DNA from: Pseudoteredinibacter isoporae
GTDB lineage: Bacteria; Pseudomonadota; Gammaproteobacteria; Pseudomonadales; Cellvibrionaceae
Assembly (NCBI RefSeq): GCF_011602085.1
Contig: NZ_JAAONY010000003.1
Span: forward strand, 1-64,000
Length of the DNA stretch: 64,000 bases
Reading direction: 5' to 3'
The notes under the pieces were generated by a model, which made no database searches, was not told where the DNA came from, and was given only the letters and a program-made list of their open reading frames with translations. The position numbers and the translations under genes are program-made. Positions 52,562-61,422 of this stretch are shown here, piece after piece. Position 1 is the stretch's first letter; every line of letters begins with the position of its first letter.

Positions 52562-53362
52562 ATGCAAGCAGAAGATATCAAGCAAGCCGCCGAAGAGCTT
52601 TATCATGCGGAACGCAATCGACAGCCCGTTGACCCGGTTACCCTGCGATTTCCGGATATGGAAATCGCCGATAGTTACGCCATTCAACAACAATGGGTGA
52701 ACCGAAAGATTGACGATGGCCGCAAGGTGGTTGGCTACAAAATTGGTTACACATCGCGCGCCATGCAAAAGGCCCTGAATATTAATGAACCAGATTATGG
52801 GGTCTTACTGGACGACATGGTGTTCGCCGACGGTTCCGACATTGAGGTCAGCCAGTTTTGCGATCCTCGCCTGGAAATGGAGCTGGCCTTTATTTTGAAA
52901 GAAGAACTGTCTGGCGAAAACGTTTCTGTATTTGATGTTTTGAATGCAACCGATTACGTGGTTCCCGCACTGGAAATTATCGCCGCCCGCAGCCACCGGG
53001 TGCATCCGGAGAGCCAATACAAACGCACCGTTCGCGATACCATTGCTGATAATGCCGGGAATGCCGGTATTATCATGGGCGGCTGCCCGATCAAACCCGA
53101 TGCCAGAGACCTGCGCTGGTGTGGCGGCATGCTGTACCTGAATGGTTTACTGGAAGAAACCGGCCTGGCGGCTGCCGTACTCAACCACCCCGCCAACGGT
53201 GTAAGTTGGGTAGCCAAACGATTTGCCCCCCATGGTGTTTCCTTAAAGCCCGGGCAAATTATTCTATCGGGCTCATTCACAGCCCCCATTCCGGTGAAGG
53301 CCGGTGATACGATTCACGCCGATTACGGCCCACTGGGCGGTATTTCCTGCCATTTTGTGTAG
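52562..53362 (+). CDS. hpaH: 2-oxo-hept-4-ene-1,7-dioate hydratase
   Basis: 266 aa, FAH-like hydratase fold: VVGYKIGYTSRAMQKALNINEPDYGVLLDDMVF, then FCDPRLEMELAFIL with metal-binding Glu residues, and VVPALEIIAARSH. The C-terminus has the GQIILSGSFTAPIPVKAGDTIHADYG hydratase motif. It adds water to 2-oxohept-4-ene-dioate to give the aldolase substrate. In the operon between hpaF and hpaI. Confidence 0.92.
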   Translation: MQAEDIKQAAEELYHAERNRQPVDPVTLRFPDMEIADSYAIQQQWVNRKIDDGRKVVGYKIGYTSRAMQKALNINEPDYGVLLDDMVFADGSDIEVSQFCDPRLEMELAFILKEELSGENVSVFDVLNATDYVVPALEIIAARSHRVHPESQYKRTVRDTIADNAGNAGIIMGGCPIKPDARDLRWCGGMLYLNGLLEETGLAAAVLNHPANGVSWVAKRFAPHGVSLKPGQIILSGSFTAPIPVKAGDTIHADYGPLGGISCHFV

Positions 53363-53384
53363 CGTAAGAACTTAAGAGGCAACC

Positions 53385-54179
53385 ATGCAGCTGCAAGAAA
53401 ATACATTCAAGAGCCGCCTGAACAGTGGCGAGTGCCAATTCGGTTTATGGCTTGGTTTACCCGATCCGATTTGCGCAGAAATATCGGCAACCGCAGGTTT
53501 TGACTGGCTGCTGATCGACGCGGAACACGCCCCCTATTCCCTTCAGAATATTCAGCAACACTTGCAGGCGATAGCGCCCTACAACAGTTCCGCACTCGTC
53601 AGGCCCGCCGAAGGCACGACCAGCAACATTAAACAACTGTTAGACCTCGGCTGCCAAACCCTGCTGATTCCCATGGTTGAAAACATTGAACAAGCCCGGA
53701 CGTTAGTAGAAGCAATGCGTTACCCACCCCAGGGGGTACGTGGCTTGGGCACCTCAATGGCAAGGGCCGCGAAGTGGAATGGCATTGCTGATTACGCTCA
53801 GCGCGCCAATGAAAACGCGTGCTTGATTATTCAGGTGGAAACCCGAAAGGGCCTGGAAAACCTCGATGATCTGTTAATGGTAGACGGCATTGACGGGGTT
53901 TTTATCGGCCCATCGGATTTATCTGCGTCACTTGGCTATATCGGCCAACCCAATCACCCCGACGTTCAAGAGGCCATCGAAATGGCTATTCAAAAAATCA
54001 AGAATTCGGAGAAAGCCTGCGGTTTATTGTCCGTGTCCCAGGACATGGCCCGGCACTATCAAACTCTCGGTGTCGACTTTATTGGTGTAGGCGTCGACGC
54101 GGCGTTACTTGCCCAATCCGTTCGCGGTTTGGCAAAAGAGTTTTGCGGCCAGGATAACGGTTCTACGGCAGGATACTAA
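53385..54179 (+). CDS. hpaI: 4-hydroxy-2-oxoheptanedioate aldolase
   Basis: 264 aa class II pyruvate aldolase of the HpcH/HpaI family: QFGLWLGLPDPICAEISATAGFDWLLIDAEHAP, LVRPAEGTTSNIKQLLDLGCQTLLIPMVEN, PPQGVRGLGTSMARAAKW, and VDGIDGVFIGPSDLSASLGY with the metal-binding Glu/Asp. It splits the C7 acid to pyruvate and succinic semialdehyde, the last step of the pathway. Last hpa gene; the small Cys-rich gene follows. Confidence 0.93.
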   Translation: MQLQENTFKSRLNSGECQFGLWLGLPDPICAEISATAGFDWLLIDAEHAPYSLQNIQQHLQAIAPYNSSALVRPAEGTTSNIKQLLDLGCQTLLIPMVENIEQARTLVEAMRYPPQGVRGLGTSMARAAKWNGIADYAQRANENACLIIQVETRKGLENLDDLLMVDGIDGVFIGPSDLSASLGYIGQPNHPDVQEAIEMAIQKIKNSEKACGLLSVSQDMARHYQTLGVDFIGVGVDAALLAQSVRGLAKEFCGQDNGSTAGY

Positions 54180-54222
54180 GCGAAAGCCTTCGGATACAAC
54201 TGCGGCCAATTTACGATCTCCT

Positions 54223-54438
54223 ATGTATTCATGTAACTGCAAGAACTACCCTTACTGCTTTGAACCTCAGCACAAGGACGAGCTGGATTTGCTGTTGAGT
54301 AACCTGAGCCCCGTTGCCATTGATAAAAATGTGCATTTCTATCAATGCGCCATTTGCCGACAGAACTACCGCATTGAGTTTTTATCGCTGGGAGTTTTGG
54401 TGCTCAAAGAACAGGTTACCGGGTTTCAGAGCGCCTAA
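54223..54438 (+). CDS. small Cys-rich zinc-ribbon-like protein
   Basis: 71 aa. Cys at positions 4, 6 and 12 (YSCNCKNYPYC) and a later CAIC (QCAICRQNYRI) suggest a small zinc or iron site. No ribosome site is clear, and a longer frame from 54109 lies inside hpaI. It starts 43 bp after hpaI on the same strand, so it might be read with the hpa operon, but has no known pathway role. No family recognised. Confidence 0.5.
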   Translation: MYSCNCKNYPYCFEPQHKDELDLLLSNLSPVAIDKNVHFYQCAICRQNYRIEFLSLGVLVLKEQVTGFQSA

Positions 54439-54746
54439 GGGTTTTCTTTTCCGCCCTTGTAGATTTCAAAAGTTTTTTGATTACGCCTTATGTCTTCTCT
54501 ATTAGTTAGTAGCTCATACTGACTTATACCGAACCTGGTTAAATTTTAAGCAGATCAGGTTTGCCATCAAATCAAAACTGAATAGTGCTTTAGAACATTC
54601 TGACTATTCGAAATAAGAACAAGCCAGCCTAAACAAAAAGTACTAATTTTATCTGCATTTAGTACTAGAGCTATTTATTCCTTGTATTCTTAAATGCGGA
54701 TAACTAAAGTGAATCTCTGATACTGTTGGATGAGTAAGAGGCTTGC
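54439..54746. other. AT-rich intergenic region
   Basis: 308 bp separating the hpa region from the signalling region. No gene supported; the promoter of the PAS-GGDEF gene should be here. Confidence 0.35.
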
Positions 54747-55715
54747 ATGACTAAGCTTCAAGACTGGTCTATTGGGTTTGGCAACGATGCCAAGATTGAC
54801 ATAGACCAGAATAATAGCGATTTGGAAAACGTTTTATATCAGGCTCTCCGATATAAAAATGTGCTTGAAGCCCTTCTAAAAATTACCGACGTCTTTATTT
54901 ATATAAAAGACGCTCAGCATAAATTTATGTTTACCAGCGACGCCTTCGCACGACTGACCGGTCACGACAGTTGGAAAGAACTCGTTGGCAAAGACGATTT
55001 TGATATCTTCCCGGAAGAACACGCTAAAGTGTATTTCGAGCACGAAGAAGATGTAATCAAGAAAGGAAAGACCCTCGGGCAACACGAAGAACCCTATTAC
55101 AATGACAAGGGTGAGCTTTGCTGGGTTTGCACCACGAAAAATCCGGTATTCGATGATGCCGGTAATGTCGTTGGCCTTATCGGCATCAGCAAAGACATCA
55201 CCCAAATGAAAAAACACCAGGAAATCATCGCCCACCAAGCCACCCACGACTATTTAACCAGTGTCTATAACCGCAAAGCTTTTTACGAGTTCGGTGAAAC
55301 GATGTGGTCTAAGCTCAAACGTGAAAAGCAGCAATCCATGATGTTGTTTATCGATCTCAATGATTTCAAAAATGTAAACGACCAACATGGTCACCAGGAA
55401 GGTGATCGCGTCTTGTGTCGTTTTGCCAAACTGTTGAAACACGAATGCCGAGAGTCAGATTTACTTGCCAGAATCGGCGGTGATGAGTTCGTACTTTATA
55501 TGAGCGGCGAAAAGCACGCTGCCAGCAAACTTGTAGATCGGCTCATTAAAGAAAGCCGTCAAAAAGATTTAAAGGGCTGCCAGGTCAGCATTGGTATCGC
55601 CTCAAGCCTGCAGGCTAAAAACTTGAGTGAGCTGGTACGCCAAGCTGACGAAGCCATGTACTTCGCCAAGCGCAGTAAGTTTGAGCAATTTTGTTTTTAC
55701 CCGGGAGCAGAATGA
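54747..55715 (+). CDS. PAS-GGDEF diguanylate cyclase
   Basis: 322 aa, soluble. A PAS domain (~35-155: VFIYIKDAQHKFMFTSDAFARLTGHDSW, GLIGISKDITQMKK) is linked to a GGDEF domain (~160-320) with DYLTSVYNRKAFYE, LFIDLNDFKNVNDQHGHQEGD and RIGGDEFVLYM near residue 245. RESD five residues before GGDEF is an intact RxxD inhibitory site. It should make cyclic-di-GMP. It converges with the HnoD-like regulator, ending 15 bp from it, and is a plausible cyclase partner of the adjacent NO-sensing genes. Confidence 0.9.
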   Translation: MTKLQDWSIGFGNDAKIDIDQNNSDLENVLYQALRYKNVLEALLKITDVFIYIKDAQHKFMFTSDAFARLTGHDSWKELVGKDDFDIFPEEHAKVYFEHEEDVIKKGKTLGQHEEPYYNDKGELCWVCTTKNPVFDDAGNVVGLIGISKDITQMKKHQEIIAHQATHDYLTSVYNRKAFYEFGETMWSKLKREKQQSMMLFIDLNDFKNVNDQHGHQEGDRVLCRFAKLLKHECRESDLLARIGGDEFVLYMSGEKHAASKLVDRLIKESRQKDLKGCQVSIGIASSLQAKNLSELVRQADEAMYFAKRSKFEQFCFYPGAE

Positions 55716-55730
55716 GCTGCACAATCTCTG

Positions 55731-57074
55731 TTAAGCTGAATCTTCTTTCACATAGACCTTGAAGGTTTCACGCAATTGCCTTTCCAGTTTTCGCAAACGG
55801 GAAATCATTTCACGGTCCAGCTCATAACCTTCGGCCAACAAGATTGATCCATTGGCGGCAATCAGATCCCGATGAAGCACCATTCCGACCTCCACTTCCT
55901 CAAGACTGAGGAATTTATCAGCCGCCTGTCTAAGTAACACACCCAGCTCACTTTCCAATGAACAGAGGTGCTCCACCACCACCGGATCATAATACTGGCC
56001 CGATAACTCTTTGAGTTTTTCCAACGATTCATTAATAGCCAGTTCATTCGGCACGATCAAACCCTGGCAATACAGCATCATATCGGAAACGGCACAGAGA
56101 ATTTTGGACGCGGTAGTGATTTCACTGGCATTGATTCCTTGCGGATATCCACTGCCATCCAAATGCTCTTCTCTTTGGGAAAGAATTTTGGCTGCCCCTC
56201 GTAATGGCGGCATGCTGCTCATCATACTTTCTGCAACACTGATATGGGTCTGAAACTCTCGCTGTTGCTGTACACTCAATTCCAGATAAGGTGTTTTAAT
56301 CAAGGCGTCAGGAAAACCGATTTTTCCAAGGTTTCTGAAGATACCGGCATAAATAAGGGATTTGGTTTCGATATCGTCGAGATCAGACTTCTCAGCCATC
56401 TTTTTAAGCAGCAGCATCAAGCTCTGCTTACTCATTAGGCTTGGCCCCATTCTCTGTTCAATCAAACTGGAAAACAGCTGGGTGGTCTGTTGATAGTTCT
56501 GCCTGACTTTCTTGACGGAGATCTGCAGTTTTTCATTGCTTTCTATCAGCGCCTTACTGCGGGCTTGAACCTTAGCTTCCAAATCATCGTTCAGTGCTTT
56601 CAGTTGCTCATTCTGCTCAAGAACAGTGCGCTCAAGAATTCCGGTTCGATATCGGTTGTGGGTAATTTCTATGCCCTTACTGATAATGCGCCGCAAGCGG
56701 TCATCATCCCAGGGTTTTTCCATATAGAAATTAATTTTCCCTTTATTGATCGCACCAATGGTCGATTCAAGATCCGAATAGCCGGTAAGAAGGATACGTT
56801 CGGAATCCGGCCATTTTTGGGCAACCTCGCTGAGAAATTCGGCACCGTCCATGCCTGGCATTCGCATATCCGAGATCACAATATCGGCCGCCTGTTCGGT
56901 GAGCATCTCCAGAGCTTTGTGGGCACAGGTGGATGTACGAATGTCACAATCCATATCAAACAGCAATCTTTGCAAGCTGTTCAGAATCGATTCTTCATCA
57001 TCGACAATCATAATTTGAATTGCTGGCAGCGAAATCTCTGCCGCTGCGCCTAAATTGTCTTTTTCGGTATCCAT
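55731..57074 (-). CDS. response regulator with degenerate HD-GYP domain (HnoD-like)
   Basis: 447 aa. Receiver domain at ~18-135 with phosphoacceptor Asp69 (VISDMRMPGMDG) and Lys120. A coiled coil (~140-205) leads to an HD-GYP domain (~210-420). The catalytic HD pair is replaced by Arg247-Asn248 (FRNLGKIGFP in place of the usual HDxGK) and the HHE of the GYP motif by REE at 301-303, while DGSGYPQGI is retained. It is thus unlikely to hydrolyse cyclic-di-GMP. In Shewanella, HnoD is such a regulator and acts by inhibiting the phosphodiesterase HnoB. Divergent from the H-NOX gene here. Confidence 0.85.
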   Translation of the reverse strand: MDTEKDNLGAAAEISLPAIQIMIVDDEESILNSLQRLLFDMDCDIRTSTCAHKALEMLTEQAADIVISDMRMPGMDGAEFLSEVAQKWPDSERILLTGYSDLESTIGAINKGKINFYMEKPWDDDRLRRIISKGIEITHNRYRTGILERTVLEQNEQLKALNDDLEAKVQARSKALIESNEKLQISVKKVRQNYQQTTQLFSSLIEQRMGPSLMSKQSLMLLLKKMAEKSDLDDIETKSLIYAGIFRNLGKIGFPDALIKTPYLELSVQQQREFQTHISVAESMMSSMPPLRGAAKILSQREEHLDGSGYPQGINASEITTASKILCAVSDMMLYCQGLIVPNELAINESLEKLKELSGQYYDPVVVEHLCSLESELGVLLRQAADKFLSLEEVEVGMVLHRDLIAANGSILLAEGYELDREMISRLRKLERQLRETFKVYVKEDSA

Positions 57075-57140
57075 GCCTCGAAATTCTCTTTGGATTTCAT
57101 GACCTTAGTATAAACCGAATACAAAACTTCGCCATCTCGT

Positions 57141-57168
57141 TTGCTATTTAGCGTATTCGACATACACT
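57141..57168 (+). promoter_or_regulatory. predicted sigma-70 promoter of the H-NOX operon
   Basis: TTGCTA (57141-57146) and TACACT (57163-57168) with a 16-bp spacer, 28 bp upstream of the H-NOX ATG. Each box departs from consensus by two bases, so the call is tentative. Confidence 0.4.
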
Positions 57169-57196
57169 TAAAACGTCGCAACACGGAGGCTGTGCT

Positions 57197-57745
57197 ATGA
57201 AGGGAGTAGTATTCACCAATTTGGCCGAAATGGTCGAAGAAAATCACGGTTTGGCAACCTGGCAAAATATCCTTGATAAGGCCCAGCCACCCTCTGGCGG
57301 GGTTTACGTCGCTACGGCTCAATATGCCGATGAGGAACTCGTCAGCCTGGTGGTTGCTGCGTCGGAATTACTCGGCGTCCCTGCTCCTGAACTCATACGT
57401 CTTTTTGGTCATCATCTTTGGCAATTCTTCGGCAAAAACTATCCACAGTTTATAAGCGATCATGACAATTTATTCGATTTTCTGGTCTCTGTGGATTCCG
57501 TTATCCATATAGAAGTGAATAAACTCTACCCAAATGCCTCAACCCCGGATTTTAAATACAGTAAAGATAATCCGAATGAACTGGTGATGTTTTATCGTTC
57601 GCCCAGAAAGCTGTGTCATCTCTCAGTCGGTTTGATCGAGGCTGCTGCTGAACACTTCAAAACCGATATGACACTTGAACATCCCGTGTGCATGCACGAG
57701 GGTTCGGACCATTGTGAGTTAAGGGTTATCATAGGTAATGGATGA
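57197..57745 (+). CDS. H-NOX heme nitric oxide sensor
   Basis: 182 aa HNOB domain. Proximal heme ligand His104 (VIHIEVNKLYP) and the heme-propionate clamp Y133-x-S135-x-R137 (FYRSPRKLC) are intact; no distal Tyr is evident, consistent with NO selectivity over O2. The start follows GGAGG. The stop overlaps the histidine kinase start by eight bases, so both proteins are made together, as in characterised H-NOX/kinase pairs. NO binding is expected to inhibit the kinase. Confidence 0.95.
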   Translation: MKGVVFTNLAEMVEENHGLATWQNILDKAQPPSGGVYVATAQYADEELVSLVVAASELLGVPAPELIRLFGHHLWQFFGKNYPQFISDHDNLFDFLVSVDSVIHIEVNKLYPNASTPDFKYSKDNPNELVMFYRSPRKLCHLSVGLIEAAAEHFKTDMTLEHPVCMHEGSDHCELRVIIGNG

Positions 57746-58664
57746 AATAGAACTCTATAAGAAAACCCTCGCTCGAGAACGCCAAGCAAGACAGCAAGCC
57801 GAATCACTGCTGGAGACAAAAGCACGTGATATCTACGAAGCCAATCAAAAACTGGAAGCCGCCAATGCCCAGTTAAGACGCCAGCAGAAAGAAATGGTGA
57901 AAACCGAAAAGCTCGTTGCTCTCGGTACGCTCTCCGCTGGTGTTGCCCATGAGATCAACAACCCCCTCGCCTTCATCAAGAGTAATATCGGCACACTGGA
58001 ACGTTATTTTCATTTCTATCAACAGCATCTGCCCGACAACTCCGGTGTTCAGAGTGTCGATATTAATCACGCCCGCATGGAGAAGCTCAAGTTTATCGCC
58101 GGCGATTCCGAGGCAATTTTCAAGGAACTGAAAGAAGGCGTGGACCGGGTTCAAACCATCGTCGCCGATTTGAAGTCCTTTGCTCGCTCCAAGTCGAAAG
58201 AATTCAATATGGCCGACGCTAATGAGGCGGTGCTATCGGCAATACGTATCACCAATAACAAGGTGAAATACCATTGCGAGGTTAAAACCGATCTGGCGGA
58301 CCTGCCGCACATCATGTGTAACCTGAATGAACTCAGCCAGGTGTTTATCAATTTGCTTGTCAATGCCGCCGATGCTATCAAGGAAAACGGCTTAATCACT
58401 GTGCGCAGCTATGTTGAAGGCGAGCATATTCACTTTAAGGTCAAAGACAACGGTAAAGGTATTCCGGAGAAAAATCTCGATAAAATCTTTACGCCGTTCT
58501 ATACCTCCAAAGAGGTGGGCAAAGGTACCGGTTTGGGGCTTTCCGTGTCTTACGGAATCATTGAAAGCCTGGATGGCACCGTCGAAGTGAATAGCGAGAT
58601 TGGGAAAGGTACCGAATTCCATATCAGCCTCCCAATCGAACGGGAAACACCCTCTCAGGATTGA
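57738..58664 (+). CDS. H-NOX-associated histidine kinase (HnoK-like)
   Basis: 308 aa, soluble, no periplasmic sensor. An N-terminal coiled coil (~5-58) leads to HisKA with His71 (SAGVAHEINNPLAF), then HATPase motifs NLLVNAADAI (N box), DNGKGIPE (G1) and GTGLGLSV (G2). The lack of an own sensor domain fits regulation by the coupled H-NOX protein. The likely target is the divergent HD-GYP-type regulator and possibly others outside the window. Confidence 0.92.
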   Translation: MDEIELYKKTLARERQARQQAESLLETKARDIYEANQKLEAANAQLRRQQKEMVKTEKLVALGTLSAGVAHEINNPLAFIKSNIGTLERYFHFYQQHLPDNSGVQSVDINHARMEKLKFIAGDSEAIFKELKEGVDRVQTIVADLKSFARSKSKEFNMADANEAVLSAIRITNNKVKYHCEVKTDLADLPHIMCNLNELSQVFINLLVNAADAIKENGLITVRSYVEGEHIHFKVKDNGKGIPEKNLDKIFTPFYTSKEVGKGTGLGLSVSYGIIESLDGTVEVNSEIGKGTEFHISLPIERETPSQD

Positions 58665-58783
58665 TTTCAGGGCCCTTTTTTACGTTGCAAAATGCGAATT
58701 CGGCGCCTCTCCTTCTGCAACTTACCGTTTGTCCGCATAAAATTATCAATATAAACAATAACTTATAAAGAAACTCTGGCTAT

Positions 58784-58799
58784 GGCATAGAACTTGCCA
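58784..58799 (+). promoter_or_regulatory. sigma-54 (-24/-12) promoter of the exopolysaccharide cluster
   Basis: TGGCATAGAACTTGCC has the invariant GG (58785-58786) and GC (58797-58798) exactly ten bases apart and matches the TGGCAC-N5-TTGC pattern at nearly all positions. It lies 49 bases before the export-lipoprotein start. A box CAATAACTTATAAA at 58757-58770 precedes it and recurs before the second promoter. An activator of the NtrC type would be required; none is in the window. Confidence 0.8.
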
Positions 58800-58846
58800 A
58801 ATTTCAGGCATGGAAGGTTCGATAAACCGTTGCCTGGAGCGCTGAT

Positions 58847-60031
58847 ATGATTTTCAACAGAACATTAACAACAGCGATTTTGCTCGTTTTGATGAATGGC
58901 TGCACCCAGCACCATGGCCTGGGTTTACCGGACAACAGCGATACCAAAGACCAACGTGCCTTCCTGTACGGCAGCCAGGTTGATATTCCCAACGGTGAAT
59001 TTGGCCCGGAGCCCCAATGTACGGCCCGTCAACACAGCAGCAAAAGCCTCAGCGCACGTCCCCTGCCCTTATCCCCGGTACTGGGGCCAGGTGATTTACT
59101 GGAAATCGATATTGGAATCGACAAAGCGCTGTCGGGACACTTCATTATTGCTGACGACGGCCATCTTCATTTGGCGATGCTGCCCCCGGTGCTTGCCGCA
59201 GGCCAAAGCACCCAGCAACTGGCCCAAAAACTGGAACTGGCCCTGATCAAGCAAGGCATTTACAAAGCCCATGCTTTGATGCTGGATGTCCGCGTTCTGC
59301 AGTGGGCCGCGATTGACATCACCGTCCAAGGTTCAGTGTTCGCCCCCGGGCGCGTGCGCATTAACACAAAAACCAAAGACAGCATTACTGAAAGTGAGCT
59401 GCTGGCCCGCGGCGACTATGCACCGCTGCGTTATTTGTCCGAAGCCCTGCGAGCAGCGTCCGGGGTACGCCCGGATGCCGACTTGAGCAATGTTCAACTG
59501 AAACGCGGCGGCTGGACCTACAGCGTCAATGTTGCCGGTATTGTCAGCGGCCATTCCTATGAAGATATTCCCTTGTTGGCCGGCGATAAGGTTTGGGTTC
59601 CCAGCACCGGCTGCATGCAGGAATATTTGATTCGCCCCAGCATGATCACACCCAAGGGTATGCGGGTATTTCTTTCCAATTTAAGTGAAACGGCCTCAAA
59701 CAACTCCAATGCCGCGGTTGGTCGCTACAGCAGCAATCTGCCCTACGGTTCTCGTCTTCTGCATGCAGCAGCGTCAGCAAACTGCATGGGTGGAGCCAGT
59801 TTAAGTAATGCCTCGCGCCGAATTATTTTGGCTACACGTAATCCCTTTACGGGGAAAACCCAGGTCGTAGAGCGCTCAATTGAAGAATTGCTGCGCCACC
59901 CGGATCGCGACATTCTGAACCCCTATTTGATGCCTAATGATGCCATCGCCTGTTACGACTCCGACATCAGTAATGCGCGCTCATTAGCTCGATCGCTCCT
60001 GGATATTTTGTCTCCGATTAAATTGCTATAA
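58847..60031 (+). CDS. polysaccharide export lipoprotein (Wza/OPX family)
   Basis: 394 aa. A lipobox (LLVLMNGC) puts lipidated Cys at residue 19. The polysaccharide export motif follows as LGPGDLLEIDIGIDKALSGHFIIADDGHLHLAML and a second SLBB-like part (VQGSVFAPGRVRI, DADLSNVQLKRGG, LLAGDKVWVPSTG). It forms the outer-membrane pore for exopolysaccharide. First gene of the cluster, under the -24/-12 promoter; GGAG precedes the ATG. Confidence 0.88.
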   Translation: MIFNRTLTTAILLVLMNGCTQHHGLGLPDNSDTKDQRAFLYGSQVDIPNGEFGPEPQCTARQHSSKSLSARPLPLSPVLGPGDLLEIDIGIDKALSGHFIIADDGHLHLAMLPPVLAAGQSTQQLAQKLELALIKQGIYKAHALMLDVRVLQWAAIDITVQGSVFAPGRVRINTKTKDSITESELLARGDYAPLRYLSEALRAASGVRPDADLSNVQLKRGGWTYSVNVAGIVSGHSYEDIPLLAGDKVWVPSTGCMQEYLIRPSMITPKGMRVFLSNLSETASNNSNAAVGRYSSNLPYGSRLLHAAASANCMGGASLSNASRRIILATRNPFTGKTQVVERSIEELLRHPDRDILNPYLMPNDAIACYDSDISNARSLARSLLDILSPIKLL

Positions 60032-60051
60032 CCACAAGAAACGAGTTAGCC

Positions 60052-61422
60052 ATGAACCGTAGAAAGAAACAGCACAAGAAGTCTGCATCAAAGAGCCATA
60101 AGCGCTCTTTGACGCTGCTGTATTTTCTACTGTTAAACATCTTGCCTATCGCACTGGCCGGTCTGTATATGTTGAAAGCACCGGTATTTGAAAGTGAGAT
60201 GTCGGTACTGCTTCCCGGGAAATCCGGCAGCAGTAATGTCAAGCTGGAAAATGTTGGCCAGGTGAGTTCAAACTCCACATCACCTTTCAGCCAGCAGTTC
60301 AATCCACGTGCAAACTACAAGTCCATTTTGCAAAGCGCGGATGTTGCCAACAAAGTAAAGCATCAACTTAATCTGGCAACGCTGCCACCTGCACCTAAAG
60401 TAAAATTGGTGCAACAGACTTCCATTATCGAAATATCCATACGCTCAACACTGGCGGACCATAGTCAGGAATTATCCTGGGCGTATTTTTCAGCCTTGCA
60501 GGAGCGCTTGTCTGAATTGCGCGAAGATGAACTGGATCGTCGCCAGGCAAGTACTCGCAAGGCTCTCTCCCAACAATTGCGCTCTCTGAATGAAAGTCGC
60601 CAGATGCTGCTGAACTTCCAGCAACAAGCCATGCTGGTCGACAAAAAAATGATGGATGAGCAAATGAGTTTGCTGGCGGAGGTTCGAGCAAAAAAAACCA
60701 ACCTTCAGGCTCAGGCAAAACGTATGCAATTTGAAGTGGATCGTTTAAGCAAAGATCTGGGCATTTCTCCGTTTTTAGCCGCGAGAGCCCTAAATTTACA
60801 GTCTGACATCCGTTTTAATGTGTATCTCGAAGAGCTGTCTATTGTATCGGTTGAATATAATGAGCATCGCGCAAAGTTCGGAAAAAACCACCCTAAAATG
60901 CGTTCGGTGCAACAGCGTTACACCACGGCTCGCGCCAATATTCGCAAGCGCAGTGAAGAAATCGCCGGTGATTATTCCGCTGAGATATTGCAGAACACGA
61001 ACCTGGGTTCCAGCCAGCAATTGGCCACCTTGTTTGCCAAACTTCTGCAGGATAATGCAGAACTGGAAGGTTTAAATGCCGAGCTTTCCCAGTTGGAACT
61101 GGCGCAACTCCGTCTGGAGGACGAACTGCGCCTGCTAACCCGTGAAGCCTCGGAACTGGAACGTTTGCAGCGCGATCAACAACGTGCAGAGGCGGTCTAC
61201 AATTCTGCAGCAGCACGGCTTGAACTGAATCAAACGGATATTTATGCCTCGTACCCCATTGTTCAATTGCTCGCCGCACCCACTGCCGCGATCAACCCCA
61301 TCAGCCCCAATCCGCTAATTGCAGTTCTCGCGGTTATCGTCGGTCTGTTACTACTCAATACGGGAGGGCTGGTTATATGGCAACGACAAGCCATCATCCG
61401 CTTCTTATTGAAGAAAGAGTAA
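60052..61422 (+). CDS. polysaccharide chain-length/co-polymerase protein (Wzz/GumC type)
   Basis: 456 aa. Transmembrane segments at ~20-42 and ~432-452 enclose a long periplasmic coiled coil (~150-400). The Wzz-type N-terminal part is VFESEMSVLLPGKSG. No C-terminal tyrosine kinase (Walker A) is fused, so a separate kinase or none is used. It sets polymer length together with the polymerase encoded next; its end overlaps that gene by 46 bases. Confidence 0.85.
   Translation: MNRRKKQHKKSASKSHKRSLTLLYFLLLNILPIALAGLYMLKAPVFESEMSVLLPGKSGSSNVKLENVGQVSSNSTSPFSQQFNPRANYKSILQSADVANKVKHQLNLATLPPAPKVKLVQQTSIIEISIRSTLADHSQELSWAYFSALQERLSELREDELDRRQASTRKALSQQLRSLNESRQMLLNFQQQAMLVDKKMMDEQMSLLAEVRAKKTNLQAQAKRMQFEVDRLSKDLGISPFLAARALNLQSDIRFNVYLEELSIVSVEYNEHRAKFGKNHPKMRSVQQRYTTARANIRKRSEEIAGDYSAEILQNTNLGSSQQLATLFAKLLQDNAELEGLNAELSQLELAQLRLEDELRLLTREASELERLQRDQQRAEAVYNSAAARLELNQTDIYASYPIVQLLAAPTAAINPISPNPLIAVLAVIVGLLLLNTGGLVIWQRQAIIRFLLKKE

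Noticed and set aside
61377-61422. 46-base overlap between co-polymerase and polymerase genes as an annotation error
   Set aside because: The polymerase ATG has a strong GGGAGGG site and the co-polymerase membrane helix needs the full overlap; both frames look real.
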